Shown here piece after piece: positions 36,301-48,500 of a stretch of DNA of 64,000 nucleotides. A program made the translations under genes and the position numbers. How positions within the stretch are numbered: position 1 is the stretch's first letter; each line of letters opens with the position of its first letter. Below the pieces are notes generated by a model. The model was not told where the DNA came from. It worked only from the letters and a program-made list of their open reading frames with translations, and made no database searches. This DNA is from Acridotheres tristis (taxonomy: Eukaryota; Chordata; Aves; Passeriformes; Sturnidae), in contig CM072919.1 in the NCBI GenBank assembly GCA_037013685.1, positions 2,419,616-2,483,615 on the forward strand. The letters run 5' to 3'.

Positions 36301-39300
36301 AATCTTTTGTTAGGCAGCCATATTACCCTTGTGCTCAGAAGATACACGACCAACACAGCATCTAGAATAAATCCAAATTTCAATTAAGGAGCTAAGGGCA
36401 GCAACAAGAAGAACAAACCCAAATCTGTTAGAAAATACTCCCCTTACAGCCAAACATTCTGCAAGCTTTGTCTGTGAGGAGCACACAGAGGACTCTGTTA
36501 TCAGGACCTGCACTTGGGCACAATCACCAGGCTGGAGGACAAAGCCACAACACAAGGCAGAGGCTGGAATTCCCAGCTAAACAAACCCAGGCAAACATAA
36601 GATATAAACATCACCAGAAGGTTAAACTGCACTGCAAGAACTTAACTGGCACCAGTGAGGCTTGGTTGCCAAACTTCTTTTTAGAAAATCAGCCAGTCCT
36701 CAGTAACCAAGTTGCCTGACAATTAGAAGAGTTAATTGTTGCTCTTGTTTATGTCAAGAGCAGTCTGAAGAGATGATTGCAATGATTCCTGCTCATTTTA
36801 TGATCTCAAATTATTCAGACTATTTTTAAGCAATTGAAATATTTATTATGACTTGACTCATCAAGGAAGCACAAGCCTGAATTCAGGTGCAGAGAATATT
36901 GGAAGTAAAAGGACAAATATAAGAAAGAAGGTAATACTGAAACTACACAGGTCAGCATGCAAACCCTGCAGCCCAACCACCACTGCTGGGTTCTGTCTGG
37001 AGCTGGAAATTCTGCAGTTACCTCAAGTTTTTTCAATACCCTTTCTTATAAGAAATCACTTTCCAATATATGGAAGAGGAAAAAAATCTGTGACTTCATT
37101 TTGTGGTCAGACAATTTTAGTAACAAAACCAAAAAATCCAATTCTGAATAATAATTTTGATGGTATTTTGTATTTTCTAGACTCCATTAAGCCAATTAAT
37201 TTTTTAATAGGCATTAAAGCCAACAGTGTCCACTTAGAGTGCAGAGAGCTTTGCCCCAATCAGTGCAGGGTATCTCTTTAGTTTAAATAAGGCCATAATT
37301 TGAAGCCACATATTTAGTCAATGAATCATGGTGAAGCTAAAAAGGGAAAGCTAACATTACAGCAAAATTGTTGAGGATGAACTGTATAATATCCCAGTTC
37401 CTCACATTTTCATGTGCATTTCCACTGCTGCATTCCTCAGAGGGAAGGATTCCAGCTTCTCCCACTGCTCACCAGGCAATTCTCAACTCAAAAGTGGAAA
37501 TGTCCCACAGGCACTTGAGCTCTGATATTCTTAAACCCCAGAACTGCCAGTGACCATCCCCAAAAGAGACCAACCTGTCTGGTCAAATTGAAAACATTTA
37601 GCAATTTCAAAAATATTCACCTATTACTGACCTTGATTTCCAAAGCAAGGAATTTCCAGCAAATGGGGCTACAGAGACACCATAAAGTTTCCACAATTAA
37701 CAGGTCAGGTAATGATTCTTGTCCTACCTCATATTATAAAGACAGGTGCTGTTAATTGAGCAGAATTTATTTTAATTTTTTTTCAGTATTACAGGTATTT
37801 GTAGATTACCTAAAAATCACTTCAGGTTCCAGTCACACTTCAATGTTTTCCTTGGTAATAAAAAATTCAGCTGGACTAAACAACTTTAGATCCTTCGTTT
37901 TCTTTAACTAAAACTCTTAGATTTTTTTTTTTTTGTTCCAAAAGGAGGAGTTCTGAATGGACCACACCAAAATTACACCACATTTGTTACTACTCTTTGC
38001 AATCGACCCTGCAGGGAAGTTACTGCCCCAGAGTGCCTGACAAAGGAGAAGCTGGGCTGCAATGTGGTGTAACACAGGAAAAAGTCAGAGAAATCACTTT
38101 TGTTACAGGCAGTTCCTTCTCAGTTACCTGCTCCTGGGAGCCTGATCCCAATCCCCACCCCAAACCACCCCTGCTGCAGCCTCCACTTCCTCTGAATGAC
38201 TCAAATGCTGAATTTCACCTCAAAGCACAGATACCTTATCAGGCTTCGATGTTATTACCTTATAAAAGGCGTGATGTCACAGAGTTACAGATGCACATCA
38301 GATTCAGAAAATGTGGCCCAGCTGAGGAATCAAGGCAAAGCAACTGAAAGGGTCAGAGGTAAAGAATGCAAGCCAAAAGAACTTTGGGGGCCATTCTACT
38401 GCCTTTTGTAGTTTTCTTAATTTTTTCCTTAACAGCACCACAGCTGCCAACAAAGCAAATAAAAGTTTCACTGCTCTAACATTGCATTTACACTGATGAG
38501 AAACTTTTGAAAGAAACTTTAGGCTGAACTTCTGTGTGAACAGAATGTACACATGTCAAAAATAGATTTAAAAACACTTTTCTTGTTTAATATCAATGGT
38601 CTTTACAGAAAGGGCAGATTTTTCTGGAATCTGCATTGAGTTTCATTTAGTAATCAGAGTCACACAACACAATAAAGCCTTGATAAAAGCAACTCCACAA
38701 GCTATGCTTAAGTCACTTGATACACCAAAAAACCACAATATTCTACAGGCAAAACCTTTCAATTTTCATTTTGTAAAATAAAGACATTCCTAGTCCTTCC
38801 TATTGGAAAAATAAACCCTTATCAGCATCTCAGGCTTTACTTCTCCTTGGTATTAGCATAAACAGGCCTTGTTTGTTAGAAATGTGATAAACACCTTCAG
38901 CCTTCAAATTCACAAAAAAAAGCACAGAGCCAAAACATTTTGTTGAATTAAGAGTCTTTCACTCTTTTCCTTGACTGCTGAGATAGCCAGTACTGCTGCA
39001 ATTTTTTGGAATTCTTCTTTTTAAATGCCTAGGATATGCAAATCCTGCCCTTTGACCTTCTGGCTGAGGAAAGGCCATATTTAGCCTCAGTGTGCATGTG
39101 AGTCAAACATGTTATTCATGCACAGGATTATTCAAGAGGTCTAATGTTTGAATCACTATGGGTCAGAAAACTGTCTGCACAGAGTATTCCTTTCTAGCTT
39201 AACCTTGTTTAAATCTTTCATCAGTTGCATTTACACTTCCTAAATTATTTAGTTCCACGGGAGTTTTGTGTTCCACAGAAAAGCCCAGACCTGGGAGTCT

Positions 39301-39394
39301 TCCCACTGGGAATGCACAGTTTGTGCAGGCAGCTGTCACTGCAGGAGCTGCAACATTCAACTTGTGAAAAAGCTTTTTGTTGAGACAAACATTC

Positions 39395-39450
39395 AAACAC
39401 AGTAACAAAACAAAAAAACAAAAAAAAACCCCAACAAAAACAAAAAACCA
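39395..39450. repeat. A-rich low-complexity tract
   Basis: Runs of A broken by single C (AACAAAACAAAAAAACAAAA and similar). It could be an old retroposon tail, but no element body is recognised beside it. Confidence 0.75.
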
Positions 39451-40905
39451 CCAAGCCCCAAACTGTACAATTCTACAAAACACTTTGCATTACTGCAATA
39501 ACTCCCGAGTTTTATGTGAATAATTAAGGATTAAAGATTGAGGAAGTGGCCTCGGATGCATCATCCTGAAAAGCACAACGTTACTGGACTTCAGATGTAG
39601 GGCAGGCAGAAAACCCCATAGCAGTGCAAAGACAAAAAAACCCAAGATGAACTCTTTTCTAATAAAAGCCACAGTGAATTGTGGAGCTAATATGAATACA
39701 CATGAAAAGCACCCCAAGCTGCTTCCCCTACATTTAATGGATTTGTTCCTGGCAAGATTCTGAGTTAAAGACACCCAGGGCTCACTAAAACTTGCTGGGT
39801 GTGACACCAACATCCTAAACCGGAATGCAAGGTTGCCCCACGCTGTTACTTTAGGGCAAGTTCTTCAGCCCTGGATTCCAGCTAACAGGCCTGAAATCAA
39901 AGAGCTCCTAATTACCCATGACAAACTTATTTGCAAACAGCTCGGCAGACGCACCGATACCGATCCACCTCTAGGAGTACCGTGGGAGGATGCTGATGAC
40001 ATCTCTGAAAGGCTAATTGCATCTGCCAGGAGCTTGAGATCGTCTCCAGCCCTTTGCTCCACTGCCACCCATTTCCAGAAGGTGAAATCAAAGAATGCTG
40101 AGCTCATTTACATCCAAAATGCTTCTCGCTTTTCACAAACACGAACTGCAAATAAAGCTGGGCAAGAATTTTGCCAAAAATACTTACAGAATAACAGAAA
40201 ACAAAGCTAAAATGATACTGGGAATTCATCTTCCACCAGGATCACACATACCTGTACCAGACCTATGGCCAGAATTGTCATGAGTCAGGATAGGAGTCTG
40301 ATACTTTTAGTCTAGAAACATGTAACAAAGGATGTTCCTTGCTTGCAAAAGTTTTACTTCCCAGAGATTGCAAAACCAAGCTTGCCAAAAAGACAGAGCG
40401 CTATCGACATCCACACAGCAAGAGGCACGGTGGGGCAATGACAGGCATCACACAAAGCATAGCAGAAACACCGACTGTCAAGAGCTGCCCGAAAACAACA
40501 CAAAGAAACAAAAGAACCCTGAGAGTTTTAACGAAATTTTGAAAGATCGTGAGATATTTGTCTGAAAGATTACAGGCTGTTCATACCAAGAGTCACACGA
40601 AAAAGCAGAACACCGTGTGACTGAAAAATCACAAGCAGGAGACGGAAAAGAACAGGAGCTGGAAGTAACAAACCCCGTGCCCTGTTCAGGCTCTGCCCGA
40701 GTGACGGGAGGCACAGCCGGGCATGGGACACTTCCCCTGCCCTGGGCACCTCCAGCTCCCGGGGCACAGCTGGCACAAAGTCAGCCAGCAGCACCGCATG
40801 TGCCCCGAGCCGGGCACGGCCCCGGCCCCGAGCACAGCCGAGCTCCCGAGGAACCACTCCGGCCCCGAGCTCCTGAGGGCGGCGGCGAGCCCCGCCTGGA
40901 ACACC

Positions 40906-41010
40906 CCTCAGAGCCGAGCCCCAGGCACCCCCTCAGAGCCGAGCCCCAGGCACCCCCTCAGAGCCGAGCCCCAGGCACCCCCTCAGAGCCGAGCCCCAGG
41001 CACCCCCTCA
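40906..41010. repeat. 25-bp minisatellite at the edge of the MYO9B promoter island
   Basis: Four near-perfect copies of a 25-bp unit containing CCTCAGAGCCGAGCCCCAGG, starting near 40,906, 40,931, 40,956 and 40,981, with a partial fifth at 41,006. Confidence 0.9.
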
Positions 41011-41029
41011 TAACCGCCCCGGCCGCCTC

Positions 41030-41470
41030 ACAGCGCTCGGCGCGACACCCGGACCGTGCGAGGCACCGCCACCACAGCGCTGGGTAACCCATAGCGAAGG
41101 AGCAGGAGGGGTGTGGAGCAGGGGAAGAGGAGCTCAGGGCCCGTTACCTGCGCCGGTGTCGAAGCGCGGCCGCCCGGCCCCGCCGCCGCCACAGGCCCCG
41201 CGCGCGCCACTTCCGGGTGGGGGGGGGCCGGGGCGCGCCCATTCAGCGCCGCGCTCGCCCCGCGCATGCGCCACCCCGCGGCAGGGCCGGAGCGGGGGCG
41301 CGCAGCGGCGCCCGCGGACTGCGGGAATGGTGGGGGTGCGGTGGACGGGGATGCGGGAGACCCGGGTTCGAGACCCGGGTTCGAGACACGAGCCCGCCCC
41401 TCGCCCCCGCCGCGGCTGGGCGGCGGGAGCCAGGTGCTGTCTGTCTGTGTCAGCGGGGGTGGATTCTTGT
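41030..41470. promoter_or_regulatory. MYO9B: CpG island, MYO9B promoter
   Basis: Very GC- and CpG-rich. It holds an ETS/GABP-type site ACTTCCGG (41,209-41,216), an NRF1-like palindrome with one mismatch (41,261-41,272), G-runs near 41,219-41,234 and a duplicated TFIIIC B-box-like motif (41,361-41,388). No TATA box is seen, as usual for housekeeping-type promoters. Confidence 0.7.
41148..41240 (-). other. MYO9B: Predicted MYO9B non-coding exon 1 (outer limit unknown)
   Basis: On the minus strand GGCGCAG|GTAACGGG at 41,148 is a clear splice donor inside a CpG island, in the right place and orientation to join the acceptor at 33,325. The transcription start cannot be read from sequence, and the outer limit given is only a guess. 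Confidence 0.45.
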
Positions 41471-41572
41471 CAAAACCAAAGAACCCCGGAGTCCTGCTGG
41501 GCCGGGAGCGTCCCCGCCCACCGCTGTGGTGGTGGTGGGGTGGCTGGTGCTCGGTCTGTCAGAGCGCTGGGG

Positions 41573-42105
41573 ACAGAATCACAGAATTGCTTGGGTTGGA
41601 AAGGACCTCTGGAGATCACCCAGTCCAGCCTCCCTGCCAAGGCAGGGTCACCTGTAGCAGGTGACACAGGAAAGTGTCCGGGTGGGTTTGGGATCTCCAG
41701 AGAGGGAGACTCCACACCCTCCCTGGGCAGCTGTTCCAGTGCTCGGCTGCCCTCAAGGTAAAGAAGTTCTTCCTCATGCTGAGGTGTTTTGTCTTGTGTT
41801 TGAGTTGGTGCCCCATTACTCCTCGTCCTGTCACTGGGCACCACTAAGCAGTGGCACCGTCCTCTGGACACCCCTTGGAGATATTTGTATATTTATATAG
41901 GATTGATGGGATCCTCTCTGAGCCCTCTCTTCTCTGGGCTAACCAGGACCAGCTCCCACAGTCTCCTCATCACAGAGATGCTGCAGACTCCTCATCATCT
42001 TTGTGATCTAGAATTTCTCCAGTAGCTCCTTCTCTTTCTTCAACTGAGGAGCCCAGAATAGACTTCACCAGCTGAAGCTACCTCCCACCAAAGGCCTGAG
42101 GCAAG
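41573..42105 (-). mobile_element. CR1 LINE fragment (3' end)
   Basis: Starts at AGAATCACAGAAT, the complement of the CR1 3' terminal repeat, followed by TTGGGTTGGAAAGGACCTC and later GTAAAGAAGTTCTTCCTCAT, the familiar avian CR1 tail. The element lies in minus orientation, between the MYO9B and HAUS8 promoters. The left end is clear; the right end near 42,105 is approximate. No intact reverse transcriptase frame. Confidence 0.88.
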
Positions 42106-42169
42106 GAGCACTTTTAGGGCCAGCCGTGCTGCAGGAGTTGCCAGACCCTCCTTTATCTCTTTATTAAAA

Positions 42170-42570
42170 AGGCAGCGCAGACCCCGGGGCTGAGCCCTGG
42201 GACCCGGGGCTCGTTTCAGTCCTCCGCGCCGCCAGGGGGCGCGCTGCCACCCCCGCACGGCTCCCGCCTCGGCGCGCGCATGCGCGGTGATTCAAACGCC
42301 ATGGCGGCTGGGGCGGCTCGGGCGGCTCGGGGCTGAGGGCAGCGGGCAGCGACTCCCGCCCGGCCCCTCGCCCGCCCGCCGCTGCCTCGGCACCATGTCC
42401 TCGGAGGGCAGCGACGCGGTGGCGGGCGGACAAACTCCTAAAGCTAAGCGGAGAGGTAGCGGGGGGTGAGGGCGGACCCGCGCTGGCTGGGGCAGGAGCC
42501 CGGCCCGGCTGAGGGGGGAGGCCCCGCGGTGGGCCCGGCTGAGCTGCCTCGGCCCCCGGCTGAGCTCTCC
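42170..42570. promoter_or_regulatory. HAUS8: CpG island, HAUS8 promoter
   Basis: GC-rich block around the HAUS8 first exon. It contains a perfect NRF1 consensus CGCGCATGCGCG (42,275-42,286) and, 11 bases on, a YY1-like ATGGCGGC at 42,301 that also forms the start of an upstream ORF. No TATA box. Confidence 0.7.
42395..42455 (+). CDS. HAUS8: HAUS8 coding exon 1
   Basis: MSSEGSDAVAGGQTPKAKRR plus one base. Donor GGAGAG|GTAGCG. A second GT (GGGGG|GTGAGG) ten bases on would shift the frame. Confidence 0.9.
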
Positions 42571-45500
42571 TTGCCCCTCTCTCAGGAGGAAGAATCGTGC
42601 AGTCCCGCTACCTGCAGTTCGAGAAGAAGGACAGCAAGAAGGTGCCCAAACTGCCGAGCTCAGGCGTCGCTCAGAGAAAGGCAGAAAAGGTGTGCGGGTT
42701 CTGCTGGCGTTACGAGGGAGTTGTGATGTGTTACTTGGTGGGAGCTTGGGACTGTGCTCGGGTGACTTGCAAAGCATCAAAGTGCCCTGCGATTTTGTTG
42801 TTTATTGTCAGCATTTAAGTCGAAGGTAAGATATTACTGTTTATGTTTTGTCTTAGCTATTTCTTTATTTTCAGGATGCTTCATCAAGTTCCTCTTCGTC
42901 AAATACTTCTCTGCCATCTTCTAAAAGTAAGACTAAAGCAAGATCGGTTCCCTCGCAGAAAGATGAAACTTTTGCCGGTAGGTGTTACCAGTGTTTAAAA
43001 GCTATTCTTTTGTATTTCCAGCCTATGGAACTCTTAACAACTCTACGATATTGATATTTTGTATTACCTGCATCACTGGCAGCTATTATTTTTATGCAAA
43101 GGGAGTTAAGAAACTTGATTTGGGACTAAGACAAATCAGGTCCTGGTTCTGGAATTGAGTGATTGGGACTTTCGTGCCTTCTGTACAAGGTTTTGAGTGG
43201 TTCTTTTCTTTTCCTGTATCATTGCCATTACTCTGATTTTTAAAATTTGATCTTTCTGTTAAACGAAATGTGAGTGACTGAAAATCTCTGTATGCAAAAC
43301 TGTTCATTTTCATTTCTCTTCTTATTACCAATGATTCCTGTCTGGTATCGCTGACAGTCCTTGGTTGTTTCCACAGATATCCAGTTACTGAGACAAATTA
43401 TTCCCTTGTTTTCTGTGAATTGAGGCCCCAAAGGGTCTCACTTTATGGGGTCGTTAGAGAGTGGGCTTTAGTCATAATAATTTTCCATTCTGGCTGCAAT
43501 TCCAGTTGGTAAATTTCTTTGGAGGTTCAAGAAAGATAAGTTAAGGCTGTTTATTAGAAAACAGGTGCTCATTAGATATTCCTGGGAGGAGAGACTGTTT
43601 GTGATGAGCTCAGGAGGGGCCTTGTGCAGGTGCAGTTCATCGAGGCTGAGGCCTCAGGAGCATTTCTCAGGTCATAGTGGGGTGTGAGGGGAGGGATGTG
43701 ACCAGATCAGCTTCCCTGGGCCTCTGGAATTGTGAACTTGTGCTCAACCTAATTTTTCTAGTTCTAATTCTTTTAGTCTGATAACAGCTTCTTTCTACAG
43801 GTGCTGACTACAGCACATTAAATCAGAGTGGTTTTGAGCAGGGTGACTTGCAGTCCACTTTATTAGATGAAGGAAAAATGAAGCTACCAGACCTTGATAT
43901 TTCTGCTATTAATGGTAAATTTCCCTTCATAGCAATTTCTGTTTGTGTTTTTTTTTTTTTATTTTTAATGTATGTGCTGATACTTGGGGATAAGAAATTG
44001 TTGTATTCTTGTATATTCACAAAAGGATTTTAAGCAGAGGTACTAAGACTTTTGGAGTTTAAATTAACCTCTTGATTTCTAGTATCTTTTGGGTGCTCTG
44101 TTTTTGTTTAAAGCCAAAAATTGAGGAATAAAGTACTCTTGAGTCTTTGTTCCTATAACATGTGGGTGCCAGCCCTTCTGAAAAGTGGATCACATTTGTT
44201 TATCACTTAAAGCTAAATGCTTATTTGATCCATATCAGAGCTAGAAACAGCACAGATCTTTTTTACTGGTACACACATTAATTTTGAAATTATCTGTGCC
44301 TTTAAAGAACCTGGTGGCCTATTGATCCACCCTACAGACCTCGACAGAAGAGCACACTAACTTTGTTTTTGTAATATAGATAAAAGTGACCCCGACAAGA
44401 GTTCTTTCTCAGAATCTGCTTCAGAAGGAGATTCAGAGACAAAGAAAGTAAGCAGAGTGGCTGATGAGGTGAGTCTCACTGGTTACATTGGTAAGGATGT
44501 TTATTTTCAAATGAAGATTTTCTCTTTATTTTTAATCTGAATTCCAGCTGAGGTCCTGGGAGGATCTAAAGCCTCCTTGCAGAAGTCATTTCTACTGCTG
44601 GCAGTGTTTGGTGTGTTGATCAGATATCTGGACACTCACCAGAGCTTTCCTTCCATTTTTTGTGGTAAAGAACCTGTTCCTATTATTGCATCTCCTCAGG
44701 TGGATTCTTTTTGCATTCCTGCCTATGCTCTTTAATTATATCACATTATCTTTAAGTATTTCCTGGCATTTTTGTTCTGAGAACTAACATTGATTCAATA
44801 TAATATAAAGTGCCTTATTTGTGGATTTCGTTCAGTGTAGCACTGAAACTTCAAATTCTCTACCAGAATTATGAAAATCTGCTGGAAGTATTATAAAAGG
44901 TGGTGAAACAAAGAGATGTATTCAATTAACATGAGTGTTCAAAAAACAAACTTGTCTTATTGAGCAGCCTGTTGGCTTTGATGATTCCAGGCTCGAATTG
45001 GACTATTGGTAATTAATTTGACCACTGAAAAAGCAATTGTTTAAATACCAAACTTGATGTAGACTCTTTTCTTTTCTGAAGGAAACTGATTCTCAGGATC
45101 TGATGGCAGAGCTGGAATCTGAGACACTACTTTTCACTTTCCTAAGAATAAAGGTGAGAGTTGGACAAGCATTTGATGTTTCAGATAGAACTTGATATTG
45201 AGGGATTGTTTAATTTCTTAAATGCTTCCTGACCTGTAAAAGTTAGATTTTTGTGTATGTATATGTTTATCATTTATAAAACAGTAAGACTTACTATGGA
45301 AACTCTTAGAGTGGATTCAGTGCCAGTTTATTAAGCTAGTGCTGGCTCTTAGGAATTAGAGGGATGCAGAAGTTTTGGGAGAGCTGAGAGTCTGTCTGGA
45401 GTTGAAGGTTGTGACAGTGACTTTGTTCCCTCAGTGCTGTGTGTGTGTATTTTCCTTTGCAAAAAGAAGCCGGGGTGGGGCAAGAGTCTTGAAAGGGTCT

Positions 45501-48500
45501 TGAAGTCTGATTTTCTGTGCTCACTGTGTGAGGTCTCCTGTTTATTAATTGAAACTCTTTAGTGTGGTCTGAGGCTTGCATTTCTTTATTCAGAATATGT
45601 TCATTGCTCAGCTGTAGCATTGCTTTAATTGTGATTTTTTGGGGGATGTAATAGGCAGAGGAAAATGTTGCCAAGATGGAGGAAGAAGCAGAAACAAACT
45701 TACTAATGTTGTGTGAAGAAAAGCAGAGAGAACAGGAGAAGCTCTGGGAGCTGAAACGTGAAATTCTGCTCGAGGAGAGAGAGGAGAAGCTCAACGAAAC
45801 ATTAGACAAACAGGTAAGTTTTAGTAGGATTAATGCTTCTCTGACAGTCACACAAACTCACTTGTGTGGGGGAGATTTCTCTGCTTCTGTGGCCTGCAGG
45901 GGTACAGTTTTATGCATCTCAAAGAAAACAAATATCTCCTCCCTGCTGAGGCCTGCAGCACCTGAGCAGGTGCCTTTGTCACTGTTGAGTTGCCTCTCAT
46001 GGACAGGCAGGAAGGAGAAGCTGGAGCTCTTGGGCAAGGACAGAGATTGCAGTGGCTGCCAGGGCAGGGTCTGGGTGTTGCACAGGAGGTGGAAGTGCCC
46101 AAACCCACATGAACATCCCACACTTGGGCAACTCCAGCTATGGTTAGAGCTGAGATGCCACCTCTTAGAGAGAAGTGAACATCTTCTGTTGTTTGTATGT
46201 GTTAGCCACAAGTAGTTCTGGCCTATATGTAAGAAAACTGGTTTCTAATGAATAATTAATGTTTGAATAATTAATTTTCAAAACTATATCTCTTTGCTTT
46301 TTAACAAATACACATTGCAAAAATTGAACAAGGCTTTTGGAGAGTACACTTGTTAATTCCAGTCAAAGGATCTGATACAAAACCCTTTGCTGTGTTGCCA
46401 ATATCTCTGAGCTACAGAAACAAGGGAACTGGTACTGAGGACATAGAGGAAAACATAATAAACAGTTTGATAGGATTATTGTACCACAGAATTCTTGAAT
46501 TCCTCTGGCAATAAGCATTTCAGAGTGGCATTTGGTTTTATCATAAAGGATTTTTTTGTAGTGAGCCAGGTGTGTAATGACAGAAGATGTGCTTTTGGAG
46601 AAGTGCTGTTCAGTGTGTGTCTCTTTCAGATAGAAGTGCTGTCTCCCCTTGTTGCTGTCTGTGAACAGTTTAAAGAACAATACAAAAACTTTGCAGCTTC
46701 CCTGGATGCTACAAGACACGAATTACCCATAAAGAACATTCACATAGAAGGAGATAAGCAAACCTACCTTGGTATGAAAATTTGATTTATCAAATTTGCT
46801 TTCAGTTACAGTGGGTTTGTGCTAAAAAAGCTTCTTACAATGTCACTGCTACATCTGTCTATGGCCACTGGAGGAACTTTTTGTGCTTTTAGAGCCTGTG
46901 TGGACACTGGGTACAGTAATAATCACATGCTGTGCTGTGTATAATTCTTATCTCTGTTTAACTACTTAACTACACAGATTTTTATCTCGCAGCAGAGAAG
47001 AAATTAACTTTTAAAGTTAGCTCAGTCTTCATAGACATCTTCTTTAACAGGTTTCTATATATTTTAACTGTATTCATGGCATTTCTCCCCCTTTCTTTTT
47101 CCTACTGTGTAAACAAGTTGTAGGAATGCTGTGATCTTTCTTGGTTTTGTGTTTGAGGGACAGAGTCACCTGGGCAGACTTGCTCATGTTTCTTGCAGAA
47201 CTGGAGTACATGCATTTTGTATTGAAGTCTGGACAAAAAGATACATTTTTTTAACTGCTGGTCTGCAAAAAACAAGATTCTTAAATCATTTACAGTAACC
47301 TTGCACTTTAAGACAAATGGAAAACATTTATTGAAGAACTTAAAATTCTTGTAAGAAGACTAGAAAGGAATAGGTCCATTTCTTGTTTGTGAATATTGAA
47401 AGAAGTGATTGAATAAATTTCATGGACAGGGTACATGCCAACAGCAATACATTAAACTGGCCAGGGAATTTTGAGTGTCTAAAATTTGGTTTTCTTCTTA
47501 CATTTCTCTTTAAAATCTTTGACATACCCTAAATGAGAGCTTGATGAACAATTTTAATAGCTGCTGGCTAATCACAATAGTGAAAAATAATTTGGCTTTC
47601 ACGGTTTCATGGTGTTTTTGTGAAAGCTGAACAATATTTTTTTTGTCTAGCTCACCTGTCTCTGGGTTACTCCAGCTGTTAATATCTTATATTAACTGGT
47701 GCCACTCTCATTTTTAATAATATCTGTAACTTCTCATCTTCCAGATGAACTGGGAAAGCAATTAATGATCACACAGGAGCTTCTGGCAGAAGTTATGCCA
47801 AACCACTCAGAGGATGGTGCAAAAGCATTTGGTGCACTGAAAGAGTTTAAAGAAGTGTCTGAGCAACTGAGTAAAGGGCTTCAAAGGTAATCACAACAAT
47901 TGGGTGGAAAGATTTGTTGACTAAATACTCGGAGGAAAATCTTGCTAGAATATATCCAGAGGAGGGTTAACTGAGGGTTTGGCAGCACTAAGGGTTATTC
48001 TCTTTGTAGCAGTCGTGTATTTCTGTCCCTGCCCTGCCTACAGTCACAGTAGGATGTTTGGGGTTGGGTTTGTACTCCCGGTGAGCCACTTCAGTGTGCC
48101 ATTCTCTGACACCTCAGCTGAGAATTGCACTGAGCAAGAATAGACTTGGTAGCTTTAGGTGTGTGGGAGTGGAGAAGAAGACAGAAAAATGAGCTGTAAA
48201 CTGTCTTAAATAACAACCCTGTAAATGTGTCATCCTTGAGAAGGCACAAGGAGCACAGAGAAGGGTTTTCTCAACGATGGTGACAATAAATACAAAGCAT
48301 TGCTGGGAGGATGAGGAAGAGATAAAGCATGACTAATGTCCTTCCCTTCCTTCATTGCTCCAGAAGAGATTAGAGTTAAAATCTTTGAAGATGAATAGAC
48401 TATTAAGCCACTCATCTCCTCTCCCCTCCCCTGCAAACTGCCCCATCTCTCCTCCCAGTTCTTGCTTTTGAGAGGAAAATTCACATTTTACATTTGTGTT

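Larger units (their letters stand above)
33326..41147 (-). other. MYO9B: MYO9B 5' intron
   Basis: 7.8 kb between the predicted non-coding exon 1 and the first coding exon. It holds the A-rich tract at 39,395, the 25-bp minisatellite at 40,906, and an isolated open frame at 39,833-40,210 that is not called as a gene. Nothing else is recognised, though further 5' UTR exons could be hidden here. Confidence 0.6.

Noticed and set aside
36853..37281. 142-codon open frame in the MYO9B 5' intron
   Set aside because: AT-rich chance frame without splice context or recognisable domains.
41280..41400. tRNA gene suggested by the GGTTCGAGACC motif
   Set aside because: No A box at a proper distance and no cloverleaf stems could be drawn.
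41111..41761. 216-codon plus-strand open frame across the MYO9B promoter
   Set aside because: GC-driven, and it runs into the CR1 element; no protein family signature.
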